A stretch of 64,000 nucleotides of DNA, from NCBI RefSeq assembly GCF_964340395.1, contig NC_135551.1, positions 4,001,963 to 4,065,962 on the forward strand. Reading direction: 5' to 3'. Below the pieces are notes generated by a model, which had not been told where the DNA came from, searched no databases, and saw nothing but the letters and a program-made list of their open reading frames with translations. The position numbers were made by a program, and so were the translations under genes. Source of the stretch: Glandiceps talaboti. Its lineage: Eukaryota > Hemichordata > Enteropneusta > Spengelidae. Every line of letters begins with the position of its first letter. The first letter of the stretch is position 1. Positions 35,222 to 47,625 of the stretch are shown here, one piece after another.

Positions 35222-35960
35222 TACTACATACTGGCTATATATTCATATCACTACATACTACTACATACTGTCTTAGTATTCATAGCACTACATACTACTA
35301 CATACTGTCTTTGTATTCATAGCACTACATACTACTACATACTGTCTTTGTATTCATAGCACTACATACTGCTACATACTGGCTTTATATTCATAGCACT
35401 ACATACTACTACATACTGGCTGTGTATTCATAGCACTACATACTACTACATACTGTCTTAGTATTCATAACACTACATACTACTACATACTGGCTGTGTA
35501 TTCATAGCACTACATACTACTACATACTGGCTGTGTATTCATAGCACTACATACTACTACATACTGGCTTTGTATTCATATCACTACATACTGGCTGTAT
35601 ATTCATAGCACTACATACTACTACATACTGGCTATGTATTCATAGCACTACATACTACTACATACTGTCTTTGTATTCATATCACTACATACTACTACAT
35701 ACTGGCTGTGTATTCATATCACTACATACTACTACATACTGGCTGTGTATTCATATCACTACATACTACTACATACTGGCTATGTATTCATAGCACTACA
35801 TACTACTACATACTGGCTGTGTATTCATAGCACTACATACTACTACATACTGGCTGTGTATTCATAGCACTACATACTACTACATACTGTCTTTGTATTC
35901 ATAGCACTACATACTGCTACATACTGGCTGTGTATTCATAGCACTACATACTACTACATA
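35222..35960. repeat. Minisatellite, 37-bp unit, about 20 copies
   Basis: Unit of the form ATTCATAGCACTACATACTA followed by CTACATACTGGCTGTGT. Variable sites alternate between GGCTGTG, GTCTTTG and GGCTATG, and between TAGC and TATC. One unit near 35575 is shortened by 12 bp. Confidence 0.92.
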
Positions 35961-36016
35961 ATTATCGATTTGAAATTGATTGTGCTGTACATTTTCAATT
36001 TTGGCCAATTTAGTTA

Positions 36017-36038
36017 GCGGGAGGGGGGGGGGGGGGGT
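36017..36038 (+). other. Poly-G run
   Basis: GGGAGGGGGG followed by an unbroken G tract; quadruplex-prone. Confidence 0.6.
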
Positions 36039-36296
36039 CTGAGGCCTAAGTAAAAAATTTAGTCTTTTATCCTGCATTAAACTGTTGATCTCGCCCCTTA
36101 ATGTGATTAAAATATGGTATGACACTGATGACGTAGGTTCATTTTGAACAATGACATTTTTAATAATCTGTTTCTTCCGCCTATAACTTGATTTATAGAA
36201 GTAAGCATTAACGCGCATTCTCTTATTCTGCCATAGGACTAATTATATATATTAAACCCGTGGAGAGTGACTCTCTATGCATATACACATACATGG

Positions 36297-36420
<124 letters not shown>

Positions 36421-37188
36421 CGGCTCCTGTGTATCTTGCTTGATACTGAGTTATGTATATATATATATATTTACCTTTACTAACCATACTCTCCACTGGT
36501 ATTTACCGAAGGACAAGATATTGTTCGTAATATTTTTTGGTCAAATAGCATTTCAAATGGTTCTGTCAGTAGCCAAATTTTAGACGGATGCAAATTAGCT
36601 CTCTTTTTTTCACGTGAATATAGGTGGACATGAACATTCAAGTAAATTGACCAATTCAAAACTGTAATATAATGAGGCATGTAAGTGGTACATAGACATA
36701 CCTACATACGGTAGTAAGACACCGTCTAAATTCTCATCACACAGCTGTAGTTTGAGTTATGAAATAACTGATCTGCAGGGAAGTGAAGTATCGGCACACG
36801 TACACACGAACTGTGCGAATAATCAGTATATTAATACAACAACTTATTATCCATAAATGAAGTAAAAATAGCAAGCAGTGTACAGAACGTTTCTTTTTGG
36901 TATCACATTATTCTAAAACATCTAGCAGAGAACACATACACCTACCAAACATAATATAATTAAATTCCTCGTGAGTTTAGAATGTTAACAATCAGTGATA
37001 TAGAAGTCTGCTTATAACACTTGTTGTGTGAGGGGGTTGAGAAGCAAATCGATTTCACATTTGGGACGCTCTGATATAGTTTGATATCATTAAAATATTA
37101 AAACCCATTGTGGTACTCATTCAATAAATATGTCATATTAATAACCGTTGATTCCTGGAGAAAAGTTCATTCAGATGTAATAGATACA

Positions 37189-37203
37189 CCAGTAGAGGGC
37201 GGA
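37189..37203 (+). promoter_or_regulatory. CTCF-like motif
   Basis: CCAGTAGAGGGCGGA matches the CTCF core pattern at 14 of 15 positions. It lies about 500 bp beyond the 3' end of the C1q gene, between it and the minisatellites. Confidence 0.35.
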
Positions 37204-37708
37204 TTTCATTGAATGTGGTGGATTGGCAGAGGGGGACGTTGAACGTTGGACGCTGATAATGTTGGCAGTGCTGGTGTCTAGCCTTGGCTGTTCTGGCCTT
37301 CATTTCTGACAAGTGCAATGGACTTCTAAACATGGGAATTAATTGAACTATAACAATTTAACCCCAGGTCATGCTTTATAACAGGTTTTATAATACGATA
37401 TCTTTTTTTGTATGTTTATACGGCATTACGTGTTTTCCTCATCCCGATTTACATGATAGTAGAATAGAGGTGTTCAATATGTCATGCACTTAGCTATATA
37501 CCAAACAATGTATGATGTGACATTCATCATCTGGCAGTGAAAGGAAGTACATAAGTGTTCATGAAAGAAGTGGTGACTGAGTAACAAAGGAACTACAATT
37601 ACAAAATATTAGAGCCCATACAAATAACCTTATGCTGTGTTTAAGAGAGTTTTCATTTTCTTCTTTATTTTATTTCAGTCCATCATTTTAAATTTGATAT
37701 GAGGCAAA

Positions 37709-38268
37709 TTAATTTCCCTTAACATACAATAAATATCCGTTAAAAGTTACATATTGACGAGAACTACTGTACACCACAAACCCAGCATGAAGTCTAACCC
37801 ATACTTTGTCACCCCTTGTCAAATCCAACATAACGCTATTAGATGCCATTCCATGATTCCCACTATCCGAATGCCGTGTAGCGGCACAAGGTAAATGAAC
37901 ATTATTTTTCATCAAACATGCGTGTGAAGGATCAACCGTGTTTGTACATACAGAAATCGTAAAGTAATAAATACCATCCACTGGACATGTAAATTTACCA
38001 GTAGAAGTACTATACCCGTTCCCAATGTTTACGTACACCTTGTTGTAGATAATAGGTGTGTCAGCTAAAGACTTTGGAATTGATGATGTTCTCGAAACTG
38101 AAAACGCGACTTTGTTTGGATACCCTATGTATTGGATTTGACCAGAATCTCCCTTCTGTCCCTTTAAACCTTTCGGCCCTGTCAACCCTGTCGGACCTCG
38201 AGATCCTTGGATTCCAGGTTTGCCTGTTGCACCACTCTGACCTTTATGTCCAATTGGACCAAGAGATC
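37709..38268 (-). CDS. C1q gene exon 5: 14 Gly-X-Y triplets and whole C1q domain
   Basis: The exon begins after TTTCAG with the second base of a glycine codon. It encodes the longest collagen segment (GSLGPIGHKG to GQKGDSG) and then the C1q domain to the stop. Reading straight on upstream would run into intron sequence (VFFGIS). Confidence 0.85.
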
Positions 38269-38892
38269 CTGAAATTCCGAAAAACACAGGTGTAGATAAC
38301 AACGATCATTTTTGTTTCCAGTATTACTATCGATAGCTATCCTATAGAGTACCTTAGAATAGCTACTGACTGACGTCACTATTAGTATTGGACCTGGAGA
38401 GCCGGGTAATCCTACAAAATTGAAAAACAAACGTGAAACTGATACATGAAGTGAATAAAAATATCATGGAATGTGAATTATAACGTAATTTGACCTTGTA
38501 TCCTGTAACCACAGAGGTGACTTCACTAGTTGAAGTTCTAGCGAAATTCAAACCATCATTGATATAAATATATTTTTACATTGATTTATGTTAACTATTG
38601 ATAAAATGTTTTAACTGGTCCATTGTGTTTTAAACTGACTATCCCTTGTAAAATGTAAAAGAAAAAAGACAGGGTTGAACACATAGTAACTTTACGTATA
38701 AAATCAAATATCTTTCAATACTCCTCTTTCGGATTACCCTTAGCCTAAAGCGATTGAATCGTTTTATTACCATTGATACTGCTGTACTTGGGAGGTGGAA
38801 ATAATGATGACGACACCAATTTTAGTTTTGGTAACCATGGCGTTTCACTCTTGAGATACGATGTCAACTCCAGAATAACAATAATGGACACG

Positions 38893-38933
<41 letters not shown>

Positions 38934-40556
38934 AACACCGTTTACTTATACATTGTGCATGAAATGGCTGTATACTACTGCTTGATTGTTGTGATTATTT
39001 ACTTTGCATAAACTAACATATGCCAGATTCGTGCTTTACACATCTGTTCAAAGTATACGTAGTTCATATATGATTATTGCCTCCCATACTGACCTGTTGC
39101 TCCTATTGGACCAAGTGCACCTGGCATTCCTGCAACATTGAAATTAGTAATTTTAGTTTGTGTTGTAACACATTGTCTCAGTTCAAGAAATGTCAGGACG
39201 TCAAATAACCATTGAAATCACACGATAATACATCGTAACAATGTACACAGTGAGGAGATTATCTACTTAACGCTATGCACATCAAAATTATAAACAATGT
39301 GGGATTATTTTTTGTTTCCTGATTCCCTAGGTAATTTGAAACAAATTTTGCTTACAACCAAGCAATATTCATTTTTCAAATTGATCACGCAATTTGTTTT
39401 CCTTTGTCTGGGTTCTAAATTCAAACATTTAACATGGGATAATGTTCACCTGGTTCATATTTACAACCCACCCTTGCCTTCAAGTTGATTCTACAATTAA
39501 ATTGTATTTTATTCATTACTAAAAAAGAAAAACTGACTGACCTTTCTGTCCCTTTGATCCAACTGCACCATGTGTGCCTGGGATTCCTACAAAATTAGAA
39601 CAGAAAGAAACCTTTGCTTGGCTATCATAACAAAGAAACGTACTTAGAAAGGGTAAAATATCACAGCTGATAACTTCAGCAATGACAGGTTGACATATTG
39701 TAAATCCAAGATATGTTTTTTATTTACACGCTTAGTTGTAAAATTCAAACTCCAAAATCACCTGTAAACATTGACGGTAAATAATGACACAGTTTTCAAA
39801 GGTATGAATTCCAAAGTTTAATAAGATGTAAAATGTTTTGTAATTGTACGTACAAGACTGTCTCTGTCAACGTAGGAAGCCAAAATAAAATTGTTTTATA
39901 AATTAAAATTCCGAAATGAAAACCTACTCTTCATCACTATGCCCACTTTAAACTTTCCAATTGGTGTATATGAATAAAGGACTTTATCATTTAGAGCTCG
40001 TTCTTCCTCCTCTTACACATTTTACTTTTTATTGATAATCACAATATAAGGTGTTACGGTGTTAAGGTATAACTAAATGTTACATGTTTACTAAATTCCA
40101 AAAAATGGCATCACAAAAGACAGTATTTATAATATTAAGGAAATGGTCATCACTGGTGAATGGAATAGAATATACTTAAAGGATGATTATCTTTCAAATG
40201 AAAATCTATGTAAACCACTGAATTCACTGTAACAATTTATTTGACAGTTCGTATTGGTAACAAAGAATACTAAACGCATTTAATCACATTGGCAAAAAGA
40301 GTTAATTTCCATCAAAACACAACATCGCGTTTAATTATCAAATAAACTGTTGTGTATTAATACATAATGTACTTGTACCTGGTGTGCCAGGTATACCAGG
40401 GAGTCCATTTCGACACTTTCCAAGTTTTTGACGCTCATCTTCAGGTTCAGTAATTGGGTTGTCAGAATCCTTCTGTGGGACGTCAGAACCGATTGAACGT
40501 TGGAACAAACCCATCAAACCACAGCACAGTAAGATTAATAGCCATTGACAGTTCAT
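37709..40556 (-). CDS. Secreted collagen/C1q-domain protein, five exons
   Basis: Joining 40556-40379, 39586-39542, 39129-39094, 38411-38394 and 38268-37709 gives 837 bp, 278 residues plus stop. Residues 1-24 are a signal peptide (MNCQWLLILLCCGLMG; start chosen over an upstream Met because it begins the hydrophobic core). A short acidic linker and Cys48 follow, then 28 uninterrupted Gly-X-Y triplets (51-134) and a globular C1q domain (about 136-278). The domain has VAFSVSR, YNKVYVNIGNGYS, GIYYFTISV and FNGYLLYV, in line with the C1q beta-sandwich core. Every intron is phase 1 and splits a glycine codon G|GA, with AG/GT ends. C1q-like proteins trimerise and bind microbial or apoptotic surfaces; ligand unknown here. 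It is a plausible soluble immune partner in this receptor cluster. Confidence 0.88.
38394..38411 (-). CDS. C1q gene micro-exon 4 (18 bp)
   Basis: TTTTGTAG precedes it and GTCCAA follows. It encodes two triplets, GLPGSP. The donor is non-ideal and a longer exon would break the Gly-X-Y pattern, so this is the least certain exon. Confidence 0.6.
38885..38930. repeat. (AC)n microsatellite in C1q intron 3
   Basis: About 20 AC units within the intron between exons 3 and 4. Confidence 0.95.
39094..39129 (-). CDS. C1q gene exon 3 (36 bp)
   Basis: ATGTTGCAG acceptor and GTCAGT donor. It encodes four triplets, GMPGALGPIGAT. Confidence 0.8.
39542..39586 (-). CDS. C1q gene exon 2 (45 bp)
   Basis: TTTTGTAG acceptor and GTCAGT donor. 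It encodes five triplets, GIPGTHGAVGSKGQK. Confidence 0.8.
40379..40556 (-). CDS. C1q gene exon 1: signal peptide and first triplets
   Basis: Start codon at 40556; the exon ends after GTP plus the first base of a Gly codon, with donor GTACAAGT. It encodes the signal peptide, an acidic linker and KCRNGLPGIPGTP. Confidence 0.82.
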
Positions 40557-41012
40557 TATGACGATTTGTGTTCCTAAGCATTGGAACAAAATGAAAATAT
40601 GCGAGTATAATACATAACACTGCGAAGTGGATTCAAGTCAAGCAACCAGCAACTTCATTGGAAATGTTATTGCTAGAATACAGTAAATGGTTGTCAGATT
40701 CTTTATCGAAGAACAAAAAAATAAGTGACAAAAAATCATTTGTACCAGTAGCAATGGTGACAGACTTTGTTTATTGACGACAGATACCGACTCTTAACAA
40801 CATTACCAACCGATGTGCGACCTTTTGAAATAATTGTAAAATATTAACTCTAACAGAAATAATTACGATTTCTGGATTTTTCTTTATTGATTTGTACTTA
40901 CAATAAACAAATCCACAAACTCTACTGGGATTATCTGGTTTAACAGTGAACAAGAGTGAGTCTTTGTTCAGGTAAAAATTAATTCTCAGGATACGCAATT
41001 TGTGGCATTGAG

Positions 41013-41385
41013 TCATGATGGGCGATCGCAATTTGTTATATAGTAGCCGGCTTTGAATATAGAGGTTGTAGGTTCGAGCCCCGTCGCTGCCGTTTGTTTA
41101 TGAATGGCTAAAGTCCTTGGGCAAGATTTGAACCACGACAGGGCCTCAGTCAACCTAGCTGTATAAGTGGGGACCTGGTAGGATAGCGGTTTTAATGTGA
41201 ATGCTTTAATCACATCATATTTATAAAGGCCGCAATGGATTGTATGCTAACCAGGGAGTTGGGGAAGTAAAGGGCATTGTGCCGCTATAGGTCCGTGCCA
41301 GGGGTTATGATTGTAATAAATTAAAGACCTGTGAGCACAGAGTGGGAAACCGCTATATAAAAACCAACATTAGTATTATCATTGC
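41013..41385 (+). mobile_element. tRNA-derived SINE
   Basis: GGTTCGAGCCCC at about 41072 fits a Pol III B box. A conserved-looking body follows with CTTGGGCAAGATTTGAACC, CAGCTGTATAAGTGGG-like sequence and CTGGTAGGAT. The 3' end (CGCTATATAAAAAC and an ATTAGTATTATC tail) resembles LINE-mobilised SINEs. It does not fold as a proper tRNA. Confidence 0.6.
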
Positions 41386-41911
41386 GTTCTGGAAAGGCGA
41401 AAGGCTTATTAATGTGTACGTATGATTGTATTTTGAATTAATTTATTTTACCACCAGGTGTTAACCGGATCAAACCATCATGACAAACACGGATGCAATA
41501 AAACCATTTAATCAAATATTTAAAAAGTGTTTATCATTTATGGAACTATAAATAAGTCTACTGGACATTTTAATGAGATTCGTAGCTATAATGTTGTACA
41601 CATTATAAGTAAATATCCTTTAGAGTGTATCGTTAACTGGTGGTTTGATATGAGAAATTCTTTAATCTTTCAATTATTTAACAAAATTAATGTACTTAAC
41701 TAACAAATCAGAAAGACTAGAGTTTCATTTAGGAGGCACATTTTTTTCACATCTGACACAATGTTTTTTGTCACTCATTACACTTTGCACACCAATAAAT
41801 TGTTTATGTGTTTGAATATTGCTTGTCTCGTCCGATAGTGATGTTGATTTGTGTTCACAGGGAAATAAAGTGTATCATTATATATGCCTGTGTGCTAGCA
41901 ATGTCTGTAAA

Positions 41912-42086
41912 CTCCATAGTCACTCTGGTTTGGTAGTATTAAGTGGTTTGATCTGAATATATGCAAAAATAAGTTGTAGCAATAAACCTAGTGTGAGACA
42001 TAAAAATATCGTGCTGCATAACTAAAACTCTATAGTTACTCTGGTTTGATAGTAAATGGTTTGATCTGAATATATGCAAAAATTCA
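41912..42086. repeat. Two diverged copies of a segment of about 60 bp
   Basis: Both contain AGTCACTCTGGTTTGGTAGT-like sequence and GGTTTGATCTGAATATATGC, about 115 bp apart. Confidence 0.75.
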
Positions 42087-44355
42087 ATAGCCATATAATA
42101 CAATAGCTTACTGTAATACATGTTATCAATGGTGGAGTCGTGTACCACTCTTACTGGAAATTTAAAATGGGGTGTCCTTCTAAAATCGTGCTCTATTTAT
42201 ACATTTACAAATTTGGTGCGTAAACTTAAAATCGTAAATCGTATGGAATGACGTGGTACTATTGATAAGAGAAGATAACCACAATGAAATCCTCTCTTGC
42301 CAGATTTGAAATCGTTTCCGTATTGTAATACAGTAAATGAGACACATGTAGATTACACATTTCTCAATCATAAAATCAACTACAATTACAAGAAAGTACA
42401 AATGACAACAAAACCAAATTTCCTTTGACACTGTGTGCACACATATGTTAACTGTTAGGACACATATTGATGTTACCACGACGGATAGTGTTTTAACGGC
42501 TAACAAATCATTTAGTCTGAGACACACACAGAATGTCGAGATTAGCAAGTATTTTCAAACTGTCAACTGTGGTTTTACTGTCATAAAGTCTAAACTTAAC
42601 AGAACATGATATCAATAAGCCTTGGTTATTACATGGTATAGAGGTAAAGAGCGGTTGACGAAAGATGCTGGACTACTAAGACTACTTGAAAATAGAAATG
42701 CCATAACAATGTAACGTGAGCGGCTTTGCGAGCGCCCTCCAGTGGTAAAGACACCACTGGTGATGAATGGTAACCAGTGGACGTATGATTGAATTCACAA
42801 TCACTTCTCATTTTTTTCAAAGATACACTGTCTTTATTTAAGAATTATACGTACAAGTCTGACTTAGCGGTATACGATTTCAGAAATAACGGTTTATGTA
42901 AAGATCACTGAGAGTACGGTCGGGCAAAGAAAACTGACATAACGTTTTTAAAATTAATAAATTGTGATAAAAATCTACCCAAAGCAGTTATGTTAATAAA
43001 ATTAAGTCCGTGCATGAATATATGTATTGTCACACAACATTCATCTATATAGTAGTGTTACCAATGACAGAATACAACTGGCTAATATTCACAAAGTTTT
43101 GACGTGACGCGAGGTCACAGTGAACTCTCAGCTGTCATGAAGTAATGATACTTAGTCTAATAATATCTAATCACAGGTAGCTGGAAGAACAATGACGTCA
43201 TTGTTTGACTAATTTATATATTCACTTATTCTCCAATCGTCGTTTTCTGCACAACTGGATGAATAACATTCTGACGTTTTGATGAATTTCATTTCTTTCT
43301 TGTTTATACTACATCATGCATTCCTCCAGTCTATCAATTGACATTAAATTTACTGTCCTAGTGAAACACGTGATCTACAAAATTGCAAATAAGGTATCGA
43401 TTCCTATCCAACATTTAACAACACTATCCATTTCTACATTTCAAGTAGTAAATGAGTACAAGAACGGCTTAAATCTATCTTCGATTAGTTTCACGCCCGA
43501 GTGAGATTTTTGAGAAGATTGAAATTCTATATTGTGAAAATCAGACTCAAAAAAAGGTCTAAACATAGCTTAAAATATGATGTGGAATTAAAACAAGCAG
43601 TGATTTCGATATCTTCCTCCGCTTAGACGTGACTCCAGTATAGTGTATTATCAGCCCACTGGATCAAACACCTTTATATTGCATCAATAATGCCAGTATC
43701 AGCCTGGTACTCGCCTCCCTTTCCAAGTAGGTATACCAACAACTCACTACAGGGATTCTCCAGATTAATCTTACACAAGATTTATTCTTTGTATAAATAA
43801 ACATAACTGAATTGGAAACATTCTTTAAATGCGAAGAAAATGTGGTCGTTGCCATAATAGTTTGTTTATTTTTATACATGAATGTATTTTAAATTATTTT
43901 ACTATCGAAAGTCCTCCGGACCAATTTTTTTTTAAACTTGTAATTAGCGGCAATAACATTCTATTTGATTTAGACTACGAAACCTATTTATCATTGTGTA
44001 CTTTGTAAATGGATGTCACCAGCTAGTTTTATTAACAATATATTGCAGTAATTTAATATGAAGCGAAACTGATAGAGAATTCGTGTGTCAACCATTTTAG
44101 GGAGGGGCCATGTTTTTTACTAATCCTACAATATGAACGACGTAAAATACTCTTGGATACATTATCAAACATACTGCTGGAACGAACAATTGCAATATAA
44201 TGGTTGATATGTGAAATATCAATTGAAAATGACTGCATGTTCCAATGCTTATGAACGACATAAACAGTAGTCAATATTGTATATGATTACATTTGAAGTT
44301 TAAAGCATCAAAGAGCTGAGGTATAAGACAGTTTCACGAAAACTAAAACCTGGAC
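42087..44355. other. Non-coding interval
   Basis: No gene recognised. The frame at 42180-42548 (minus) is hydrophobic but has no family features. Confidence 0.4.
42731..42745 (-). promoter_or_regulatory. CTCF-like motif
   Basis: The reverse strand reads CCACTGGAGGGCGCT, 14 of 15 positions of the CTCF core pattern. Confidence 0.35.
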
Positions 44356-44359
44356 TTAC

Positions 44360-44590
44360 AAATTACACCTGGTCCATGCTTGGAACAACATTGGACAAAT
44401 TCAAACAAATTAAGAACATATCTGTGATTTTTCAACGCAATCTTAAATGGGGCCAGCAAACATGACATGCAGCCAGAAAAGCATACAACTTCATTCAAAA
44501 GAAACTTTCATCGCTGTTCTAGGACTAAAATTATAGTTCAACCACACCTTGAATATAGTGTGTAAACCTCATGGGTCAATTTACCATTGT
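44360..44590 (+). mobile_element. Short LINE relic
   Basis: Broken frames give ARKAYNFIQKKL and, after a shift, VQPHLEYSV followed by TSWVNL. This is the RT-thumb region seen in many LINEs (FIRRNL...LVRPHLEYAS.VW). Several stops. Confidence 0.55.
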
Positions 44591-44597
44591 CATAATA

Positions 44598-44599
44598 GT

Positions 44600-44651
<52 letters not shown>

Positions 44652-44692
44652 CGTCGTCGTCGTTATTGTTGTTGTTGTTGTTGTTGTTGTTG
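44598..44692. repeat. (GTT)n microsatellite
   Basis: About 30 trinucleotide units with a GTCGTCGTC interruption. It sits at the end of the LINE relic. Confidence 0.95.
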
Positions 44693-45806
44693 CCTATTCT
44701 GTATAGAAATACAAAGGCAGATCGAACGTGTAATGGAGTACCGACATTGTGTTTTCTAAATTGTTGATGACGAAAACCGTTAATCAATTTAAAAAAACAA
44801 CCGAGTTTTATAAATGAGGTATGTTTGTTTTGTCTACGAATATACTGTGTACTATACCTGATGACATCTTATTGATTCATTCGTAAAATGTACACATATT
44901 AATAAAGAGGAATGTATCAAGAAAGTCAAATACAAATGAGGATCAATTTGAAAGACTAACAGTTTAAGTTGTATTTTATAAGGCATCTCTATTATATTCG
45001 ATTTTGATGTTTGCTCCCAAGGATTGTTATGGAAACTATCGCTGGATATTGACAACAAATCAAGGTTAAATCACATATTTGCAACATGTAAATGTGGGTT
45101 CAGTACAACGTAACAATGCCATAATGTCAAGGGTAAGTCTGCATCCTACAATCAACACACGTAAAGTACAGGTTCACACGAAACCCAATTTACCCTGACA
45201 TGTTCCCCTGTCGTGCCGAATGGCAAACATTCTTTGTGCCATCATGTTTTTCGTTGTTTCATTTGTAATATTTTGTATATAAATGTAATAAGTATATTTG
45301 ACTATTTATTTATCATTTATATGGACGCCTTGTATTTATTTACTTCCCATGTTTGTCAGGACCATGGACTAGATTAGTTCCAAGTGAACTATTTCTATGG
45401 TTCTCACCAGAACATTTTCTTATTAATGATATTTTCTTTTTGTAGTTTTATTATCTTATGTTTCTGGTGGAAATAAATTCAATTCGATTCAAATCAAAAT
45501 ACAAAGGTGTCACATCCAATGTGGGCAATGTATTGAAGCATATATCTGTAAATTATAGTGATGCCTACGTACGACACTGACTGAACATCGACGAAATAGC
45601 AATGTGAATTCCCCTGTTGTTTGACTGACCACGAATTAATCACAATATCGACTGGGAAGGGGTTAAGATTTTAAACAGAAAAGAAAGATGGTTTGTGAAG
45701 GGAGTGTGTGAAGCAGCTCGTATATATCAAGAGAGCAACAGCGTGAACAGAGATGGGGGATGGGACTGCATATGTGGCATCAACAGTCATCATCCAGATC
45801 TGCTAC

Positions 45807-45821
45807 TACGCCATCTAGTGG
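45807..45821 (-). promoter_or_regulatory. CTCF-like motif (weaker)
   Basis: The reverse strand reads CCACTAGATGGCGTA. The first 13 positions of the core fit and the last two do not. Confidence 0.25.
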
Positions 45822-45954
45822 CAAACATGAACAAGACTTGATATTCTCCTCGAATAGAGAGCTTCGAGTACCGTGAGTCATTTCATCACATCTCTGAAAT
45901 ATAATTTATTTCTATACAACCAAGGATCATACGAATTGTACTTCAAGATTTATT

Positions 45955-46915
45955 TTAAAGGAGAATGCCACTCCAGGAAATAAAGGGATTTACGCAAAGT
46001 TTTGGTTGTAGAGTCATCTCATTCTTGCACATCATTTAATCCTCACTCGGCTGCCAAGAAATACCAAACTGAAACTCTTGTTGACTTCTATTCTATAAAC
46101 CATTGAATAATTGGTCTTAGCATACATGATTACTTTTAAGATAAAAAATTGAATATGTATGACTCCTAAAAGCTGATTTCTTTCAGATATAGATATTCCC
46201 TTAACATCTTTTATTTTCCCCAGATACCATTAGTCTCCCAAGGGGCTGGTACCAGTCACTAGTACTCATGTGTTTTAGTGATCAGAAGTATGCGCATAAT
46301 AATAATAAGTTAAAATTAACAGTGAACATATAATAGTGAATGACAGACAGCTCTAAAGAGAATAGCTAATCTAACGAGGAGGTACGTAATGGCTAATTTG
46401 ATTAACCTAAACACAAAGATACCTCTAGCTAATCAGACAAGAGAGCACTTACAGGAGAATGCGACTCCCTCAAATTAAATCATTTTCATAAACTATGAGC
46501 TCTGGAGAGACATATCATAATTTCACTAAATCTAAAATTTAATACTTGCGATTTCAGAGAAACACCAAGTTGGTCCAGTGCCTTTATACGGCATCTTTGC
46601 TATGGGCCACTGCAGAATGGGAGTCACCAGAAATAATATTCAAGTTGCACAACGAATATCCATGAGAAATGTTTTACACTAAAGGGTATAGACACTCAGG
46701 ACTTATGAATACTTAGTGTGCTACTTGAAAATATTATTTCTGCTGACTCCCATGATGCAATAGCTCATAGCAAAGAAACCCATAAAGGCACACGGTCAGC
46801 TCGATGTTTCTCTGAAATCGCAAGTAATGGTAGGTGATGTAAAATCATGAAATGACTTTTCAGAACCCATAATTTATTAAAATGTCTAAATTTCCTGGAG
46901 TGGCGCTCCACTTTA
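45955..46915. mobile_element. Fold-back element(s) with GGAGAATGCCACTCC-type ends
   Basis: GGAGAATGCCACTCCAGGAAAT at 45960 and its complement near 46887 (ATTTCCTGGAGTGGCGCTCC) act as outer ends. A related GGAGAATGCGACTCC lies at 46453. Inside, 46544-46645 and 46723-46825 are inverted copies of about 100 bp (both ACTTGCGATTTCAGAGAAAC). No coding frame. The nested ends suggest one element inserted beside or into another. Confidence 0.6.
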
Positions 46916-47625
46916 CACTAATATGCATGACATAAACAACTGTTGTGTTACATCCCTTGCATCCCTTGGAGCTACCTATGTAGATCCACCTTTGTCATGA
47001 ATTGATATAAGGTCGTGAGTTATTCATATTAATAGCCTAACTTGACCCCTTCACCTGACCCCTTATTACTATTTCGCAATCACTCACTCATATCAATATT
47101 TCACGCAAAAGAAGACACTTTTGTTTGATGTTCAAATAAAGATCGAAAAAGCCCAGAGACTTTAGTAAGGCTAGCTAAATTATATGTATTAAGCAGTAAT
47201 CATATCCAGCTCTTATAGAAATATTACAAAATAGATTACGCTCGGATATGACTATTGAAAAAATACGAGAAAAAACTCTTCGTACAGTTTCCTATCTAGT
47301 GTGAAATCAATAATCGAAAAACCCGTTAAAAGCAGTTTGACATATCATATTGCACAACAATAAAACACATGAACAACTAAGTAAATTCCAAATAAATCAT
47401 GTGATCTAATCATAGAGATGTCACCTTCCTGACCTCTAATCTTATCTCAAATATTTCTATTTGATTTGTATAAGTTAGGTCATACACTGAGTAGGATTCA
47501 AATTGCCCGGATGAGGAACGTGCCCATCCGCTAAGTTGCATTTTTTTAAAATCCTGTTCGTCTTGAACACGTGAAAAAGTACCACCAACTCTTAAATCTG
47601 TAGATGGTCCAACCCTTACAGCATC
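46916..47625. other. Non-coding 5' flank of receptor E
   Basis: No gene seen; presumably it contains the promoter of receptor E, but no convincing core motif. Confidence 0.35.

Noticed and set aside
41013-41095. Genuine tRNA gene
   Set aside because: Only the B box is convincing. No acceptor stem or anticodon arm can be formed, and the sequence continues into a SINE body.
42180-42548. Hydrophobic minus-strand frame of 122 codons
   Set aside because: No family match, no upstream or downstream exon signals I could tie to it, and AT-rich DNA yields such frames by chance.
44549-44787. Poly-Leu, poly-Cys and poly-Asn frames
   Set aside because: Translations of the GTT microsatellite.
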